Part shown: piece by piece, positions 43,549-59,000 of the stretch | Layout: every line of letters begins with the position of its first letter | Position numbering within the stretch: position 1 is the first letter of the stretch | From: Aspidiotus rigidus | Taxonomy: Eukaryota; Arthropoda; Insecta; Hemiptera; Diaspididae | Reading direction: 5' to 3' | Assembly: GCA_035079385.1 (NCBI GenBank) | Contig: JAVHKY010000035.1 | Span: forward strand, 2,666,001 to 2,730,000 | DNA: 64,000 nucleotides | Translations under genes and position numbers: made by a program | The notes under the pieces: model-generated | Told to the model about the DNA's origin: nothing | Databases searched by the model: none | The model's input: the letters and a program-made list of their open reading frames with translations, nothing else

Positions 43549-44091
43549 CGATCTTATATTAAATAACTATTCAAGTTCTACGCGTGTTGTAAATTGAAGT
43601 TTGTAGTGCGGTAGCTGAGCTTCGACGACGGGATTCGACTGTGGTTTATGATTCCTAGTACCTTCGATTAAAATATTATTAAGTATTTTGTACTTTTGTT
43701 AACGTATTATATTGTCTCCGCTATCCATTAAGTTCAGTTTGTTCAAATCTAGTCTCATCTCATAAGAATCGGGTAAAGATAGCAATCTTTTTACCATAAT
43801 TATATTTATATTCTTTTCGTTAAGTTTTGATTTTCTCTTTGCATACAACTCTCAAAACAGGAGCAATATATTGAGAACATAGGCATTAAAAATACAGGTA
43901 AGTACTGATGACTAAGCACACGTTCAAGTTAACTCGAAAAATAATAAAAGCAATAATCCTAGGATTGAAAATAAACACGTCAAGTTGAGAATTAAAAAGT
44001 AAAAAAATCATACAATTGAGTACCATTTATAGATTTTTATATTATATTTAAAACGGACGAAAGTTAAAAAATTAAAATTTGTAAATAATGA
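43549..44091. other. tail-to-tail intergenic region, possible alternative exon
   Basis: Contains 3' UTR-like AT-rich DNA. A 13-codon open segment at about 43861-43899 is bracketed by AAAACAG and GTAAGTAC and could be an alternative exon of the BTB gene. Nothing else was seen. Confidence 0.3.
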
Positions 44092-47000
44092 CTAGTTTTC
44101 CAAAGATTGAAGTTTGAAGCATCCTTGCGGTAAAGAATCTCGTATCCTTTCTAAATCGTTAACGTCTTTTTCTAGTTTTTGCAATTCTGCATTATACCTC
44201 CGTATTCTTTCAGCCTTTAAAATTTCAAGCATGGAAAGTGAGAAAAAATATCGTTCGATGATCGAAATTTATGAGAATCAACATACCTGATCGTATCGCA
44301 TATTTTTGAATTTTGAAAGTACCTCATCAACCTTGGAATCATCAATTCGTTTCTGCGACGTTTGCAACTTTTCGGTTAGTTTACTCAGGCTGGTTTCGTC
44401 TAGGAGAATAAATACGATACATTTACATCGGAATAAATTTTATATTTTTTCCCTGATCAAAAATATCTCTCATTTTTCTCTCATTTTTACGAGCATCGAT
44501 TCATAATTCGAAAGTAACTTTTGCGCGTTTTTCTACTTCGCGTCAAGTTCGAGAACGGCTATTGAAAATTAGACGTTTTTAAGAATTTGAGATGTCGGTT
44601 TTTGTTTTTGGAAAAATAAACTCTGAACAATAGCGCGCTATTTTGACAAATTTAGGAGTGAATGCGTTCGGGCATTCATAAAACTAACTAAACTATTCGT
44701 TCAATACCGAAAAAATAAGTTCGTAAATTAAATATCATACCAATCTCTGGCAAACTATTTAACTCCTTCAAAATATTTTGGATTTCCTCTTCAGCTTTGT
44801 CAACACTCCTGCGAACGTCAGCCGCATTCGCTTTAGCTTGACCAACTTTCTCTTTCGCCTAAAAGAATAAAATAATGATAAAGCGCCAAAATTGAAAAAC
44901 CTCCAGCTAATGTGTTGAATTCAGCCTTACATTCGATATTGTATCGTGATCTCTAGAGGCGATATCCTTTAAACCTTTCAATTCTTCGAACTTATTCGAC
45001 ACTTGCTCCTTCATTTCGTCAACTTCGGCGCCAAATTTAGATTGTTCCAAAAAAGTAGCTTCTGCTTTTATGCGCAGCGAATACGCGTCCTAAAGGGTAA
45101 AGATTATTTGTAATCCAAAATATACCAATGTTCAAGGCTTTACTTAGTAAATTTGTGAACAAACCTGGGAAGCCTTAGCAGCGTGTACCTTATCCGCTTC
45201 TCCAGCCATAATTCTGGACATATTCGCGCTATTCTGAGCATTCTGCACAGTTTTATCGACGCTCTTCGTTTTCTCTTCTACCTCCTGGATTAGAGCACTG
45301 ATATCGGGTAATTTTTCTTTAGCCTTTTTCGCCTTATCCTTACTTTGTTGCACAGTTTCATTAAATCCTACAAAAGTAAAAATGAATCCCCCTTCTCAAT
45401 CTACCCCGTGAGCTGCGTCAATACTATCAAAAGCATTCTGTCATACCTTGTAGAGTTTTATACGCCTTCTTGGCTTCTTCCAACGTCTTGTTACCCAATT
45501 TAACAGCACCGACGGCTTTTTGGAACGCCGAGTCGACATCCGCCAGTAACTCGTCGGCTGTTTGTTGTTGTTTGCGGCCTCGTTCCAATAAAGTTTCTGC
45601 CGAGGAAAGTTTCTCGTTCAGTTCCGCCATCAGGTTCCTGTTGTCGCTGAACAATTTTTCGACTTGTCCTAGATTTTCGCCGGCCTGTAAATGGGAGCGC
45701 TGGTGTTAGCTCGTGAAGAAATAGGATTCCGAAAATGTTTAAATTAATCATTGCTCACCATTTTTGAAAAGTTGAGCGAATTCTCTTTGATGTTGGTTAT
45801 ATTGATAACAGTGATCGCCTGTATAGAACAAAAACAAGAAAAACAATTTCATTCATATATTGCGAATTTAAATTCTGCGATGAAACTGAATATTCAATCT
45901 CCAAGACAAGAAAAATGAAAATTTCATATAGCAAGGACCTTCCAAGGATAAAACAAAATTCACAAAGATTTCGAGCAAAATGAAAATAAAACAAGATGAT
46001 ACTAAAGGCTGACTAAAAAAAAAAATAAATGAATGATGAAAAGTTCATTCAAGTACTTCAAATATCCTATCACATATTTGGCCCTCTCACATGTTGGAGG
46101 GCACGTTAATGTGAATAAATATACGTTGCGACTCACCATCGAAGTCCCTTTGATGTCGCTTGAATCGGTGACAGGTAAAGTTATGGCTTGAATATCTCTC
46201 AATACTGACAATGAATCATCGTAAGCCGAATCCACCTGACTCTTAACATTCTTTACCGTATCAACGGTCATGTTCAAACGTTCTACCGTGTATATTAGAG
46301 TTGAATTCAACGTCTTTAGCGAATCGCTAGAAAAAATATGAGTTGAAGATCAAATTAATTATAACAGTTGATAGGCTAGTAGACAAGACAGAAGATGACA
46401 AAATAATTCGAACCTAATACTCTTCTGTTTGTTCATGGCTTCAAGGGCTCTATTGTATGCGTCACTGGACAAATTGAACGCATCGTCAGCTAAAGCTTTG
46501 ATCTTCTCGGCTTCTTCTTCTTGTCTGGAAAGAAAAAAAAAAAAAGTCATTTATTTTATGAAGTCGACTATGAATCATCCGTAATGTGATCAGAATATTC
46601 TACATAATCCAAAAAGTTTTTAAGATGGATGAAAGGGTGAATTTCATCGGAATTATTATTTTCGTTCCTCTGACGTATGAAAAAGCAATCGAGGATCTAA
46701 GGAAGATTGTGCTTCATCTTCTGGAACAAGTAGGTATACTTCAAAGACATGAATACTTCATTTTTGTTTCTTACAAGGTGTCAACTTGAAATTTCGTAAT
46801 TTCATGTACAATTTAAGGAGTGCAACTGCAACGAAATGAAAATTTATAGAGCGCCCTTCGGAGACAAGAATGCAAAACCTACTGAACTACTTGAATTGGT
46901 GTCGTCACAATACAAAAATATTCGGGAAAAAAAGGAAGCTTAAAATAACTAAATCTAGCCCTGATAAGCAGAGGAAAGCAGTGGCGTAATCAGAAATTTG

Positions 47001-50000
47001 TGAAGGGTCTGGAAAGAGTGCAAGATTTTTCTGTAATTTCCCTAACATTCTTCAGAGATTGAATAAATAATTTGGAAAAAAGCTTACTTTAGCACAACCG
47101 TTCTGGCGTCCCTTGAAATTTGCGACATCTGCGCATTTTGTACTCCGACCTCGGCGCTCTTGTTGATGGCTCTGAACAAGGCCGATTTTCCATCGGTAAG
47201 CAAGAAGTCTTCGGCATCCTATAAGAAGAGTAAAATAAGAGAACAATATTCCTGAAGAATCGGACTCCATCGAATAATTCGCTGGAAACCTATAGTCCTA
47301 CAAGGAGATCAATTCTTTCAAGGTCAGCTACCTACACTGCCCCCCCCCCTGAATACAAGTGTAATACGAAAGTCCAGGCGAGAGAAGAGAACGGTTTCTA
47401 AAATCCGGAGGATACACTAATAGGTCAGACAATTTCTTACCCCCAACGTTCGACGAGTACCTTCCACCAAATTCTCTGCATCCGTTAGGTTTGATTCGGC
47501 TTTCTGCACGACTTGCAGAGTAGAGCTTGTTAAATTCGCGATCTCATTCGTTGTGTTCTTGATATCGTCGAGACGTTTGTATAAATCGTTCAATTTCGTA
47601 GTAGTAAGCTGACCATCTGGAAAAAATGCGAAATTTTACAATACGATACAGATTGAATTACACGTAGAGAATGGCACTTTCTTCCCAACCTGAACCGGTA
47701 GATTTTTTCGCCGTTTCCGCCAGTGCATCCACTTTGTCGCGAACAAATTTCATCTTTTCATCAAAATCTGCGTCCAATGAAACCGAATCGCTGTTCGATA
47801 TATTCGTAATGGACTCTTCCAAAATGTGCAGTTTTTGGCGATGAGAATTGACCGCATCTCTGACTAGATTGTAGCACGGTGGGCAGTTGATACATCCCCT
47901 CTGTCGATCGTACTTGTTTTCTTTGCATCGATCGCACTTACGTCCTTCGATATTTTCGAAACACTGAAATACGAGAGAAGAAATTAAGAAATTCAATTTC
48001 AAAGACTTGCCAATCATTTTCTCGATTAACTCACCGGACACTGTCCGCGACTGTCACATTGTAAGGAAGCTGATCCTATGCTGTCACAATCACACGTTTT
48101 ACACCCTTCTACAGAGAAACCGTAATAGTAAGGGTAACAGCGGTCGCAATGTAGGCCAGTCACACCCGGTCTACAGTGACACTGTCCCGTATCCACATCA
48201 CAGGTATTGTTCAACGAGCCTATCGGATCGCATCCACATGACTGACAGCCCTGTGAAGACATCGGAAAACTTGACATCGATCCAAGCTAAGTTTTCTTAA
48301 ATTCTAAGAATTGCTCTCACTTGGCCGCTGTTCAAATCGAAAAATCCGGGTTCGCACTCATCGCAATTAGTACCAATCACGTGTGGTTTACATTTACACT
48401 GGCCGGAGAGTTGATCGCAATCTAATTCGCCGTTTTCATGCTCGAGCGTACCCAACGGATGACACAAGCATCGTTTACAATCGCCTTTTCCGGGCGCTAA
48501 AGCGTCTCCGTAATAACCTTCACAAAAAGTGGGAGAGAAATTAGTTTTTGAGGGTCAAGCAAGGATTTAATTTCGTGTGAATATTATACCCGGAAGACAA
48601 TGATCGCAGTGGAAGCCACCCGTATTGTGGATACATTTCAAACATTCACCAGAAGTACGATTACAATTTCCGATCGCATTAGGATCCACGTTCGAATTAC
48701 AGTCACATGATTGACAAATACGAGCAGGTCCGTACACGCCTTTTGGATCTCCGTAGTAACCGTCACTACAAACTTCGCATAATGCTCCTGAAATTAGAAT
48801 GTTCAGTAGTATTACATTACCAAACAACAGGAGAATGAATAAGATGAAGCAAGTTCAATTGGAGGTGTGGTGATATTTGAAAATAAATACTCCGATCAAT
48901 CCAAACAAGTTGTAGACAACAACAAAGTTACTCAAGCTATCAAATCAAAACCTGACCTCGAAACTCGAAGTCTAAAGATAAAGTCAGTCCACTGATGCGC
49001 GATGAATTTCAAGGAACTCCTACCCCACCATACCAAAAGGGGTATCAACTACTTACCACCGTAACCAGTCGGGCATTCCAAACACACGATAGTATCATCA
49101 TCGCCGATTAGCGTACAAGCACCATGATTTGGACAAGGACAAGGCGAACAGTCAACCGGGGTACCCATTAACGCATTTCCGTAGTAGCCGCGGGCACAGC
49201 GATCACAATTATCGCCAGCTGTGTTATGCTCGCAAATACATCGCCCTGTAAAGGTTGTCATTCGATTAGACTGATCAAATTTTGAATCGACCCTTACGGC
49301 GAGAAACAAACCTGTATCCGCGTCGCATATTTTCGCGTGCTTGTTACAGTTACAGGGCACACAAGGGGCGAACGGACCTCCAATAGCTGCGTCGTGTCGG
49401 AAACCAGCCGCGCAAGACTCGCAATATTGACCAATATAACCCTCCGGACAAGTACACATTTCAATCCAGGTTGCCGGTTTTCCTGCGGCGTCTCTTCGAG
49501 CTGTTTCTAAGGCAAAGTCGTCTAACCAACCACTGCCTGAAACATAGGATCATAAGAGCTAATTTTCAAGTGTTTGATGAGGAATATCTCAGTGATGAGA
49601 ATCGTACCTAAAGGAGTGTACGTTCCACGAATTTTTATCGCCGTCACATTCGTCAAGATGCTTATGAAGTCTCGAGTAGATAAGCGAGGAGACCAACCAT
49701 ATATGGGGTTTTCGTGTAGACGAAATCTGTATGTTTGCATCTGAAAGTGATAAATCAGGTCTACTTAATATAAATGAATTCTGAAAGAATGGAAGCATAC
49801 ACACGCTTTGTTCTGATTTTTAAAAAAATGTATACTACCATTCATCAAATTGTTTCTGTCTGATACCAAATACCACTTTAATCCATCATCGTCATTACAT
49901 CTAACTTAACTAAGCCTCTTTTTCTGGCCTAAATTCAATCTACGACCAGAGTTGGAATTATGTAGTTAGTTGAGAGTTTGAAACCAAAAATCAAAGATTT

Positions 50001-53000
50001 TTGAGCCGTAAAAATCAAAAGCAGAAAACCAAAAGAGCAATGTGAGGCGCAAGTCAAGAGCCAAAAGGTTTATATTCAAACTTTTTGAGGGTCGGTTCCC
50101 GACTTCATTACAATTTTTTTCTTTAGCTCGCTTATTTTGAACAAAATGAAAAGAAGTTGGAAAATTTTGATTCTAAAATGTTGAATTTGGAAATAAAGTT
50201 GAGAATCTTGGAGATTTAGTTGCCAACCATTGGAAATACTTTTGGCTCAAAATTTTTTCATCGGCTTCTTTCAACTTCTTAGGCTCAAAGTTCTTCAGCT
50301 GCCAACTTATAGCTTTCAGCTTTCTTCTATTTTCTTCAAAGCCAGCGAGCAAAAAGAAAAGAAGGTTGCAATAAGGTCGGGAGCCGACCCTTACAAAATT
50401 CAAAAAATGAAGCTTCTGGCTTTCAACCAACATTTAAAGTTTTTGATATGGATATGTCTCAGGCTTGGAAATTCTCTTGAAATTTGCGTCATAAAATTGC
50501 GAGTTGGAATCGCGAGACAAATATGATATCACAAGCTGATGGTGTCATGAGTAACCATAACCTACTTTAGAGACTTGAAAAAAATACGTTGATCTTCGCT
50601 AGTTTGGATCCTCTATCCTCAGACATTATTGTACTAGGACTAACATAAAGTACACTGGCTTTTAACTTTCTCTGACTAATCAATGAAGCTAAGTGATCTA
50701 TACTAGGCTATACAGTATGTACACGCTTATGTTAGGCTAAGAAATAGGAATTAAGGAGGACGTCATATTATGGCATTCTAGGCTATAAATAGATTTAGAA
50801 GTTGTTGATATCGATACCGGTATTTAGTTGATATATTGATGTAATCGGTATTATTATGATCGATAAAATGTAAAAGCTTTTTCGATCCCTTCTCAATCCT
50901 ATTTTAGCATAATTATATCAAAAAGTTCTGAATTATTTAAAGGGAAGGCAGACATATTCGTGATTTGTCTGACTTTTTGAGCTTCAAACTCGTCTACGTA
51001 TGGCTTTCAAGCTTTCAGGTAGCTTTCCAACTTTGGTCAAAGACCGCAGAAAAAATAGAAAAATAGAAGCAGAAAGTTGTATTTTTCAAGATTGACAGCT
51101 ATATTTTTAGAGCTCTCTAACTCCGTTTGTCATGCCGGTCATCCGCTAGGAGCGTTAGGATCCGAAAAATCGACAATATGTTCAGAGCGATTTTTTCATT
51201 TAAATTTTTATCTAGTAATTTCTAAATAACTTGGAACCAAAGTAATTTAGGAGAAAAATTGAGTGGACAAAATTTATAGCGCGCAAAATTTGCTACAGGT
51301 CATCTTCTCTCATAAAAATTGATTCAGATCAACTTGAGGATGTACATAGGGTAGGTACAGACTTTCACAAAGAATCAGGGATGCGATGTTTTAAACAAAC
51401 AATGTTTAAAACAGGGTTGCAAAAATTAGGTTTTTTTCAAAAGAACAGAAAACGTGTTTTTTTTTAGTTTCAAACGTTTTTTTTTTGTTTAAAACATGTT
51501 GGAAATTGATAATTTTTCTTCACAGTTCAAAACAGTGTTTTAAACATGTTTAAAACGGCATTAATTTTGTACATATATTTTTGTTGCTTTAAACATAATG
51601 ACCTAGCGCTCATTGCAGAGTTTTTCCAGATTTTTCCCTAGACCTCACGCTTCCTTGTGCGTGAGTACGCGTGACTTTAAATTCATGACGTGCCAGCCAT
51701 GTTTAAAACGTTTCTTTCTCAAATGCCAATGTTTAAAACATGTTTAAAACACTGTTCAAAAGAATTTCGTTTAAAACATTGCAACCCTGGTTTAAACATC
51801 GCAACCCTGGTTTAAAACATGTTTAAAACAAACAAAAAATCAAAATTGTGTTTTAAACGGAAATATGTTTTAAAACGTATTTTTTTTTTTTTTTTTTAAT
51901 TTTTTTCTTTCAATACATTAAAAAACATTAAAAATCTTATTTTTTCCATATTTTCATTATTATTCTTTAATTCGCATGAGGACACAACTGTAGGTGCGCT
52001 AGAGTCGTGCCCGAAAAGGGGATTCGGCAAAAATTGCCATAAACCTGTATAAAACTAAAACAGGCTGTATCTTTGTCAATATTGAAGAATACAAAAAAGT
52101 AGTAAGAGCATTTTTTTATTATTTTCATTCATAGAATAACTTAAAAGAAGAAAAAATTAAGATTTCAACAATTTTCTGTAACATCCCCTTTTCAGGCAGC
52201 TTCCAAAAATGGCCACCACAGTTTTCATAGAGGGCGCCTACTTTGTGTCCTCATGCGAATAACAATGAATATTTGACAATTTTTCCAGGGTTGAAAAGGT
52301 AAACAAAGAAATAGAACGTCGTTTTAATAAACGTTGTGTAAAACAATGTTCAAAACCGATGTTTAAAACATTCAAAATGTATTTAAAACGATATTTACAA
52401 CTCCAAAAATGTGTCCCATTGAAAGGTTTAAAATGGTTTTAAACGATGTTTAAAATATTTAAAATGTGTTTCAAACAATGTATTGAAAACCATCATTTAA
52501 AACCTGTTTTAAACATAAAAATCTGTTTTAAACTAAAAAAAAACATGTTCTTAATGTTTTTTTCTTTTTGCAACCCTGCAACCCCCAAAGAATTGAGTAG
52601 ACGAGGGAGGAAGAGGAAATATGACGAAACAATCTCCTGGCCCGAGCCTCACCAACTTCAGGAAACCAGGGCTGCTTTGCCAATTGTATTGGCTAAAAAC
52701 TTAGCTAGAAGCTAACCCGTCAAATTGATTAGCTTCAGCTATCAACTAACGGCTAATCCAGTCTCATTGGCTAGAGTAGCTAACAGCTAGCTAATTTTGT
52801 GCCAAAATAAAAAGACTAACGGCTCCGGCTGAAAGTGGGGGAGGGGTTCACTCCAATGTGGAGGGGTGAGGTGTGGGGTAGAGAAAATATTAGCCATTAG
52901 CAATTCCAATTTAATGGCTAGTGGCCAAGCTAATAACTAATGTGATTTCATTAGCTAGCTAACGGCTAGCTAATATTGGATAAAAATCGCTCGGCTAACG

Positions 53001-56000
53001 GCTAATTGCTTTGGCTTACCTAAGCAGCCCTGCAGGAAACCTTCCAACCGTTACCCGCACCACCCATCAGGTATCCCCTTCTCATAGCGCGCGATACTAG
53101 CGCTGTTAGTAAAATGCTTTTTACTGATTAGTGTATCTGGATGGAACTAGAGTCAATTATGATCTTGAAACCAGGATTGATGAAAAGGAGAGAATGACAC
53201 CTGATATTTTTCTCCACACAAGGCAAAACTTAAAATTGTCAAGTCCATTCAGTAGTATTACTTTTTATGACCAAAAAACTCTGATCTTAGTTTAATGCGC
53301 AACACTAGCGTCATTGGTGGCGAATACTAAATCCATCATCAATAAAAAAGCATAACTTGGCTGCAACTTACACCAACGCTGGGTAATGGATTTTTCTGGC
53401 CAAAAATGGATTGCGATATAGTCATCCCAGCACCTTCAATAACGATATCTTCGACGGACAACACTGCAGAATTGTCACTGATACGTAGTTTGAACGTCAA
53501 GTCGTGGTTATAGCTGGCACGCTGATCGCCCAAGTAACGCTCTAAACGCCCGAAAAATAGACCGTAAATTTTTTTGGTCTGAATTAAATCCTAAAGGTAT
53601 ACTAGTACTACATACCTGAGGCAGCGAAGTACACCGCCTCAACACTCGGCGTTGATATTTCCAAAACCTGATTGAAGGTATTGTAATTCAAGGTAACGGA
53701 TCTTCCGTCTCTGTATTCTGCTTTCCACTTCTCTGCACCTCTGATAAAATTGCTCTCAGACAAAACTGAAATATGACGAAGAAAATGTTGTTGTACAAAA
53801 TTAATTTTCAAGTATTTTCTCAACTATGAGGTAGAAATGAATTACTTTTGGAGTAACCGGAAGCAGAGTCACATTTTGAAGAATGACCGTAACAGAAGCA
53901 GGGAGTACAGCCAAACTCATTGGCCTCGTCGATGTTGAAATATCCTGGTTTACATCTACACATTCAAGATTTCAAAAAATATAATATACCTAGAGATATT
54001 AAAGTTGCTACAAGACAGAACCAAAATACAAAAACCTCTCGAAGAGAAAACTAGAGCAAAATGGTAAATCTTCTGGCAGAAAGAAAGAATTCTATCTATT
54101 ACAACCTCAAAATTGGGTCTGAACAAGAAAGTGGAGAGCATATTTTCTCCACACAACACTCACTTCGAGCATTGGTTTCCTTCAACATTCTCTTTGCAAT
54201 TACATCTGCCAGTTACCGAATCACAGGCGGTCTGAGTTTGCAAGCTGCCTGCAACGCTGCAGCCACACTCCTTACACCCACTTGGTCCAAAGTCGTAGAA
54301 ATTATTGTCACAGCGATCGCATTTGTCTCCCGTCACTCCGGGCTTGCAAAAGCACTTTCCTTCCCGATTACACTGTAGATTCATCGAGCCTGCAATCAGT
54401 TTGGTATTCATTACGCGGTTCTACGTAGGTATACTTTGAGAGTCATGAAAACGCAAAAAATACTTACCGATATCGTTACATTCGCAAGGATAGCAATAAT
54501 CTTGTCCAACAGGTTGAAAATAATTCACACGGCAACGCTCGCATTTCGGACCATCTCTGTTGCTAGTGCACTCCAGACAATGACCACCATGTCCGGTGGC
54601 TTGGTACAAATCTTTGTCGAAATAGCATCGATTTGAGAAACCGTTGCAATCGCAAGCTGGAAAATCCACGAGGAAGATATTAGCATTAGGAAACGTGAAT
54701 GAATACCCAAATGGAGGCTATAGCTTACGTTGGCAGGCAAAAGGATCATCTTCGGACGCTCTTCTCCAAGGTGCATCATTGTAGAACGGTTGACACTCGT
54801 TACAATCAGGTCCTGTAGTGTAATGTTCGCACAGACAGACTCTCCTTTTCACGCTACCGCTTCCAATTTTATCACAGTGGGCAGCGTGTCCGTTACACTT
54901 GCATCTGAAAGAGAAATACAAAATGAGCTTTTGCAATTTTCCTGATTTTTCCAGATCTTTTGATCTGTCATTGGACAGATACAAGAACTTCATTTGCGTT
55001 TCATCTCAGAAATTCCCTGACTTTTTCAGGTAGCAACCATAAATCAGTGTCAAATACCGATCTTCATTCAAAAGCCATATACTCTAGCCAGTGTTCTTTT
55101 ATTGAGAGAAAAAGTAACAAACCTGGCACCGATATTCAAGTCCGATATGGCGTAAAAATATGACTTCAAACCGGGATCAGCACGCCAGATTTCATCACCG
55201 AGGGTATTCAAACGGTTCAAAGTAATTCGTATGGAAGTAGCGGTGACCCAATCCTGAAATAAGGAAAGTAAAAACATATTCCATTGTTGACTACATTTAC
55301 TAGGTGTTGAAACTCATAAGGACCCTTCCTCACCCATAATTCTGGTCGAAAGCTGTATTCGTTCGCAGACGGGCGACCATCCAAGGTGGGAAATGCAACG
55401 ACAGTGTCACTCATCGGTGAAATATCCGAATATTCGGACGTACAAAAAGCTACGGTTTCGTTAATACCTTTTCTGATGAAATTTCCATCTGGCATATTAT
55501 ACATGTCCTCGCAATTTGCACTAAATTAAAAGAAAACATTCAGTCAGTATCTTTTCAGAGACTTTATATCTGTGTACCTATAAATGTAAGTCTATACAAA
55601 GAAATTACTGACCTGTAATACTGATAAGGAATCCACGGACCATCTTCGGTGGTTTTTTTGTAGATGGCAAAACTATGGGGTCGGGGATTTTTGAATGTTA
55701 GCGTTATGTAGGTAATATCGAATGTTTTTCCTGGAAAAATATCGTAATAGAAGAATAAACGATAGAATTGAAATCTGACGACGAAAATCATTTACCATCA
55801 CTAAAATATCCCAGTCTATTTTTAGAAGTACGTAACGAAATACGAGATGAAAAGTTGTAATGAAAAATGTGGACGTCATTTTAATGACTTCATAGAGGCA
55901 CCAAGATCAGTTTTAGTGGATTTGAAAGTCGATAATTTTCATACAGTTACCTTATCTCGCCAACGAGCCTTCAGCAGAAAAATTCGTTTTCAAGGGGACT

Positions 56001-59000
56001 CAAGAGTTTAAATTCCTTAAAGCCTCATTATTTCTAGAGAGCTTTCAACTTCCCCATTGGATCATGAATCCGGTCGTTCACAGTAATATCATTCCATTCC
56101 CAGGATCAGACAACTAGAATAGTTTTTTTTTTAAAAATAAAATTGGTTGGTGATGAAAGAAGAAGTCGGCCTTTGTGGCTGAGGATGAAGCAACAAACGA
56201 AAGAGGACTAAGTACTTCAAAATGCTATGCAAATGAAATACAGTCATATTACTGAAGCTCACCCGTAAACCGTTGTATCATCATTATAGAGTCGCACAAA
56301 AAAGAGAGTAGATCGTCAAGAATAGTCTTACAGATATTTCCTACTTCAAAACAATATCTCTCTGAGTTTGTAACGTTCAATTCTTCTTGAATATACTACA
56401 GATATGTCAAATATTGTCATATAATTCTGTTTCTTGGTATAAACATGTTAGAAAATGAAAACCAATATTTTATAGTTTATTTTATTCGAGGATATCCGTT
56501 TCCGCTAAAAGATAAAACGATGGACTGGTATGTAGAGATTCAAGTGAATCGACAATCAATTCAAACTTATTTTTAATTTATACACTGTACAGTTTACATA
56601 TTTTCGGGAATAGGCTCTCCTATTCGAGGAATTATTTTCTTTCTTTACTTCTTAAGGGGATCGCACATTACACTTTAATTGTCAAACAATCAATTGAATC
56701 GCATCTAAATTGAAGCGCTATGCTCACCGAAATTTAGGGTAATGTTCACGTGGTTGGGATACTGAATTTCTTCGAACATCGTTTCTGATTGCCACCATGT
56801 AAAAGTGGACGATGAATCCGTCATATAAGCAGTCCTGTGTTCGTGAGACGAATTACACCACTTGCAACCTTGTTCGATACCCTGAGTGTTGGACATTACA
56901 CAATATTGAATAGGTCCACGTTCGCCGCACGTATTTGTAGCTTCTGCCTCCAAACCGAAGGCAGCATTTTCGAATTGTGGAATACATTTCTGAAAATATA
57001 TTTCAAGAGATTATGCCTTCAAGTTTTTATACAAAATTGAGGTGACAAGCATTCGAGCATGACGACATAAAAAAGGAAGCTGATTGAGCAATATTGTTTC
57101 AGGCGCAGCAACGGAGGGGGAGGGTCACATTTTTAGTAATCCTATTTAAAATAAGAAAACATGATAGTTTCAATCGCTGAATCCGTCTTCGAAAACTTGT
57201 CGATTGAGTGCACGTTACTACGAGTAAGAGCAGGGGGGTAGGAGAGAGGTATGAACCCTTCTAAAAAGAACATAATTGGAATAAGGAAGTCAAAGAAAAG
57301 TAGCTCAAGTTCATGTTCTCCGAAATTCTCTCCTCGATTGATCTCGAATATTAATTGCATATACGTACTTAAACAAACTACTCTCGTTACTCGAGGTAGG
57401 ACGAGGGTTTGGTACCATGCCCAAGACTTCTTCTCACAGTCTCTCTACAAGAATAACAGGAATGGTTCGTGGACGTCACCGATTTTCCCAAAAAATTTCT
57501 TTCAGATTTTAATGAACAAAAAGTTCATACTTACAAATAAATATAAGCTTTTCAACATCTTAAAAAAAACTTGGGATACCGTAACTTATTTCTTTGCTAT
57601 ATTTCCAATATTAATAACACAACAATCTTCACTCCCCGTGATTTTCTTATGGGAGCAAGCAAATAGCTTGAAGGAAAAACAGTAGATACTTTTTCCTGAT
57701 TTTGATCGCTGTGACGTCACAGGAAAACATCCCAGTAAGGCTGTAGTCTCCTCAATTCAACTTTTTGTTAGAGAAAATTAATGCTCATTTCTCTTTATTG
57801 CCCAATTTTAAAATATATTGTCAATTAAAAATAATCACCTGACATAATGAAGCTCACTTCAAAAGGGGGAAAAAATCTTCATTGATTTTAATTCATTTTT
57901 GTAACGACCAATAATATTAATCGCGAGAGATTTCTATTTCATCGTAAGTAAACGATGGAATAAACGTGTAGTAGGAAATTTGATGATAATGCTAATTTTT
58001 TCCTCGACTTGCTTTTTTTCTAGATATTCAAATGAACAGACTCGGGCACGACAATTTGTCGACTAAGAAAATTGACGTGCGTATAAGGTAGGCCTAGGTA
58101 CATCCTTCACATAATCAAGCGCTGATAATTCTACCTTCGAGTTCTTATTCGCGAATATTATTGCTACTCTATATCATACAGAATGTATGTATCTGCTAGG
58201 GAATGTTTTGAAGTCATATCATTTCTGCTTTCGTTGGCAGTACAAAAATAAGGAAATAACTTCTTCTATTTCAGTGCGCATTATTTCCTTTTCCCTCCAA
58301 ACTCGTAAAAATAGTGAACATATAGATATGATCGAAGCAACGCATAAAAGACAATACACTTTTATGCCTCTGTTTTCTATCTCTTTAAAAGGAATTCGAA
58401 CTCTAGCTATCTTTAAACACAAGAAGGAAACTGGGAACGTTCGTTAACTACGCTCCAAATGTTCAACAGATGATCTCAGTAAACAGCGGACTGCGGTTAC
58501 ATACAAAAGAAACGCAGCGCGATATCAATGCCGATATATGTAGTATCATCATGTCGAAATTCGTAGGGGTTCGTAAATCGGGTGACTCGAATTGACTTCG
58601 CATGTCAAATTGTAAAGGGATGTCTTTGACAATGACACCTGTAGCACTAATGCGTACACGCGATTTCGACAGGTAACAGGTGTAGATATATTTCTGTTAC
58701 CTATCAACAAAAGCGGTCAATACAATTGATTTTTTGATCGCTCAATTTAATGCCAGAACGCACAAAATAGATCTTCATCAATTATTTTTCAAGATAATTA
58801 ACGAAAGCGATGTTTGGCGTATTCAATAAAGGACAGAATCCCGCGCGAAGTCGAAAGGCATTAAGGAAAAATTATGATGAAATGATTAAATTATATATAT
58901 TCAAGTGCAAGACTCTTTTTTTCCCTTTCTACGAGCATCCTTCTCCAGAAACATGAGTACGAAAAAATTTATATGGAAATAATTAACAAAATAGTGCTTC

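Noticed and set aside
57251..57685. 144-residue plus-strand frame in laminin intron 1
   Set aside because: AT-driven composition, no domain, no splice partners, antisense inside an intron.
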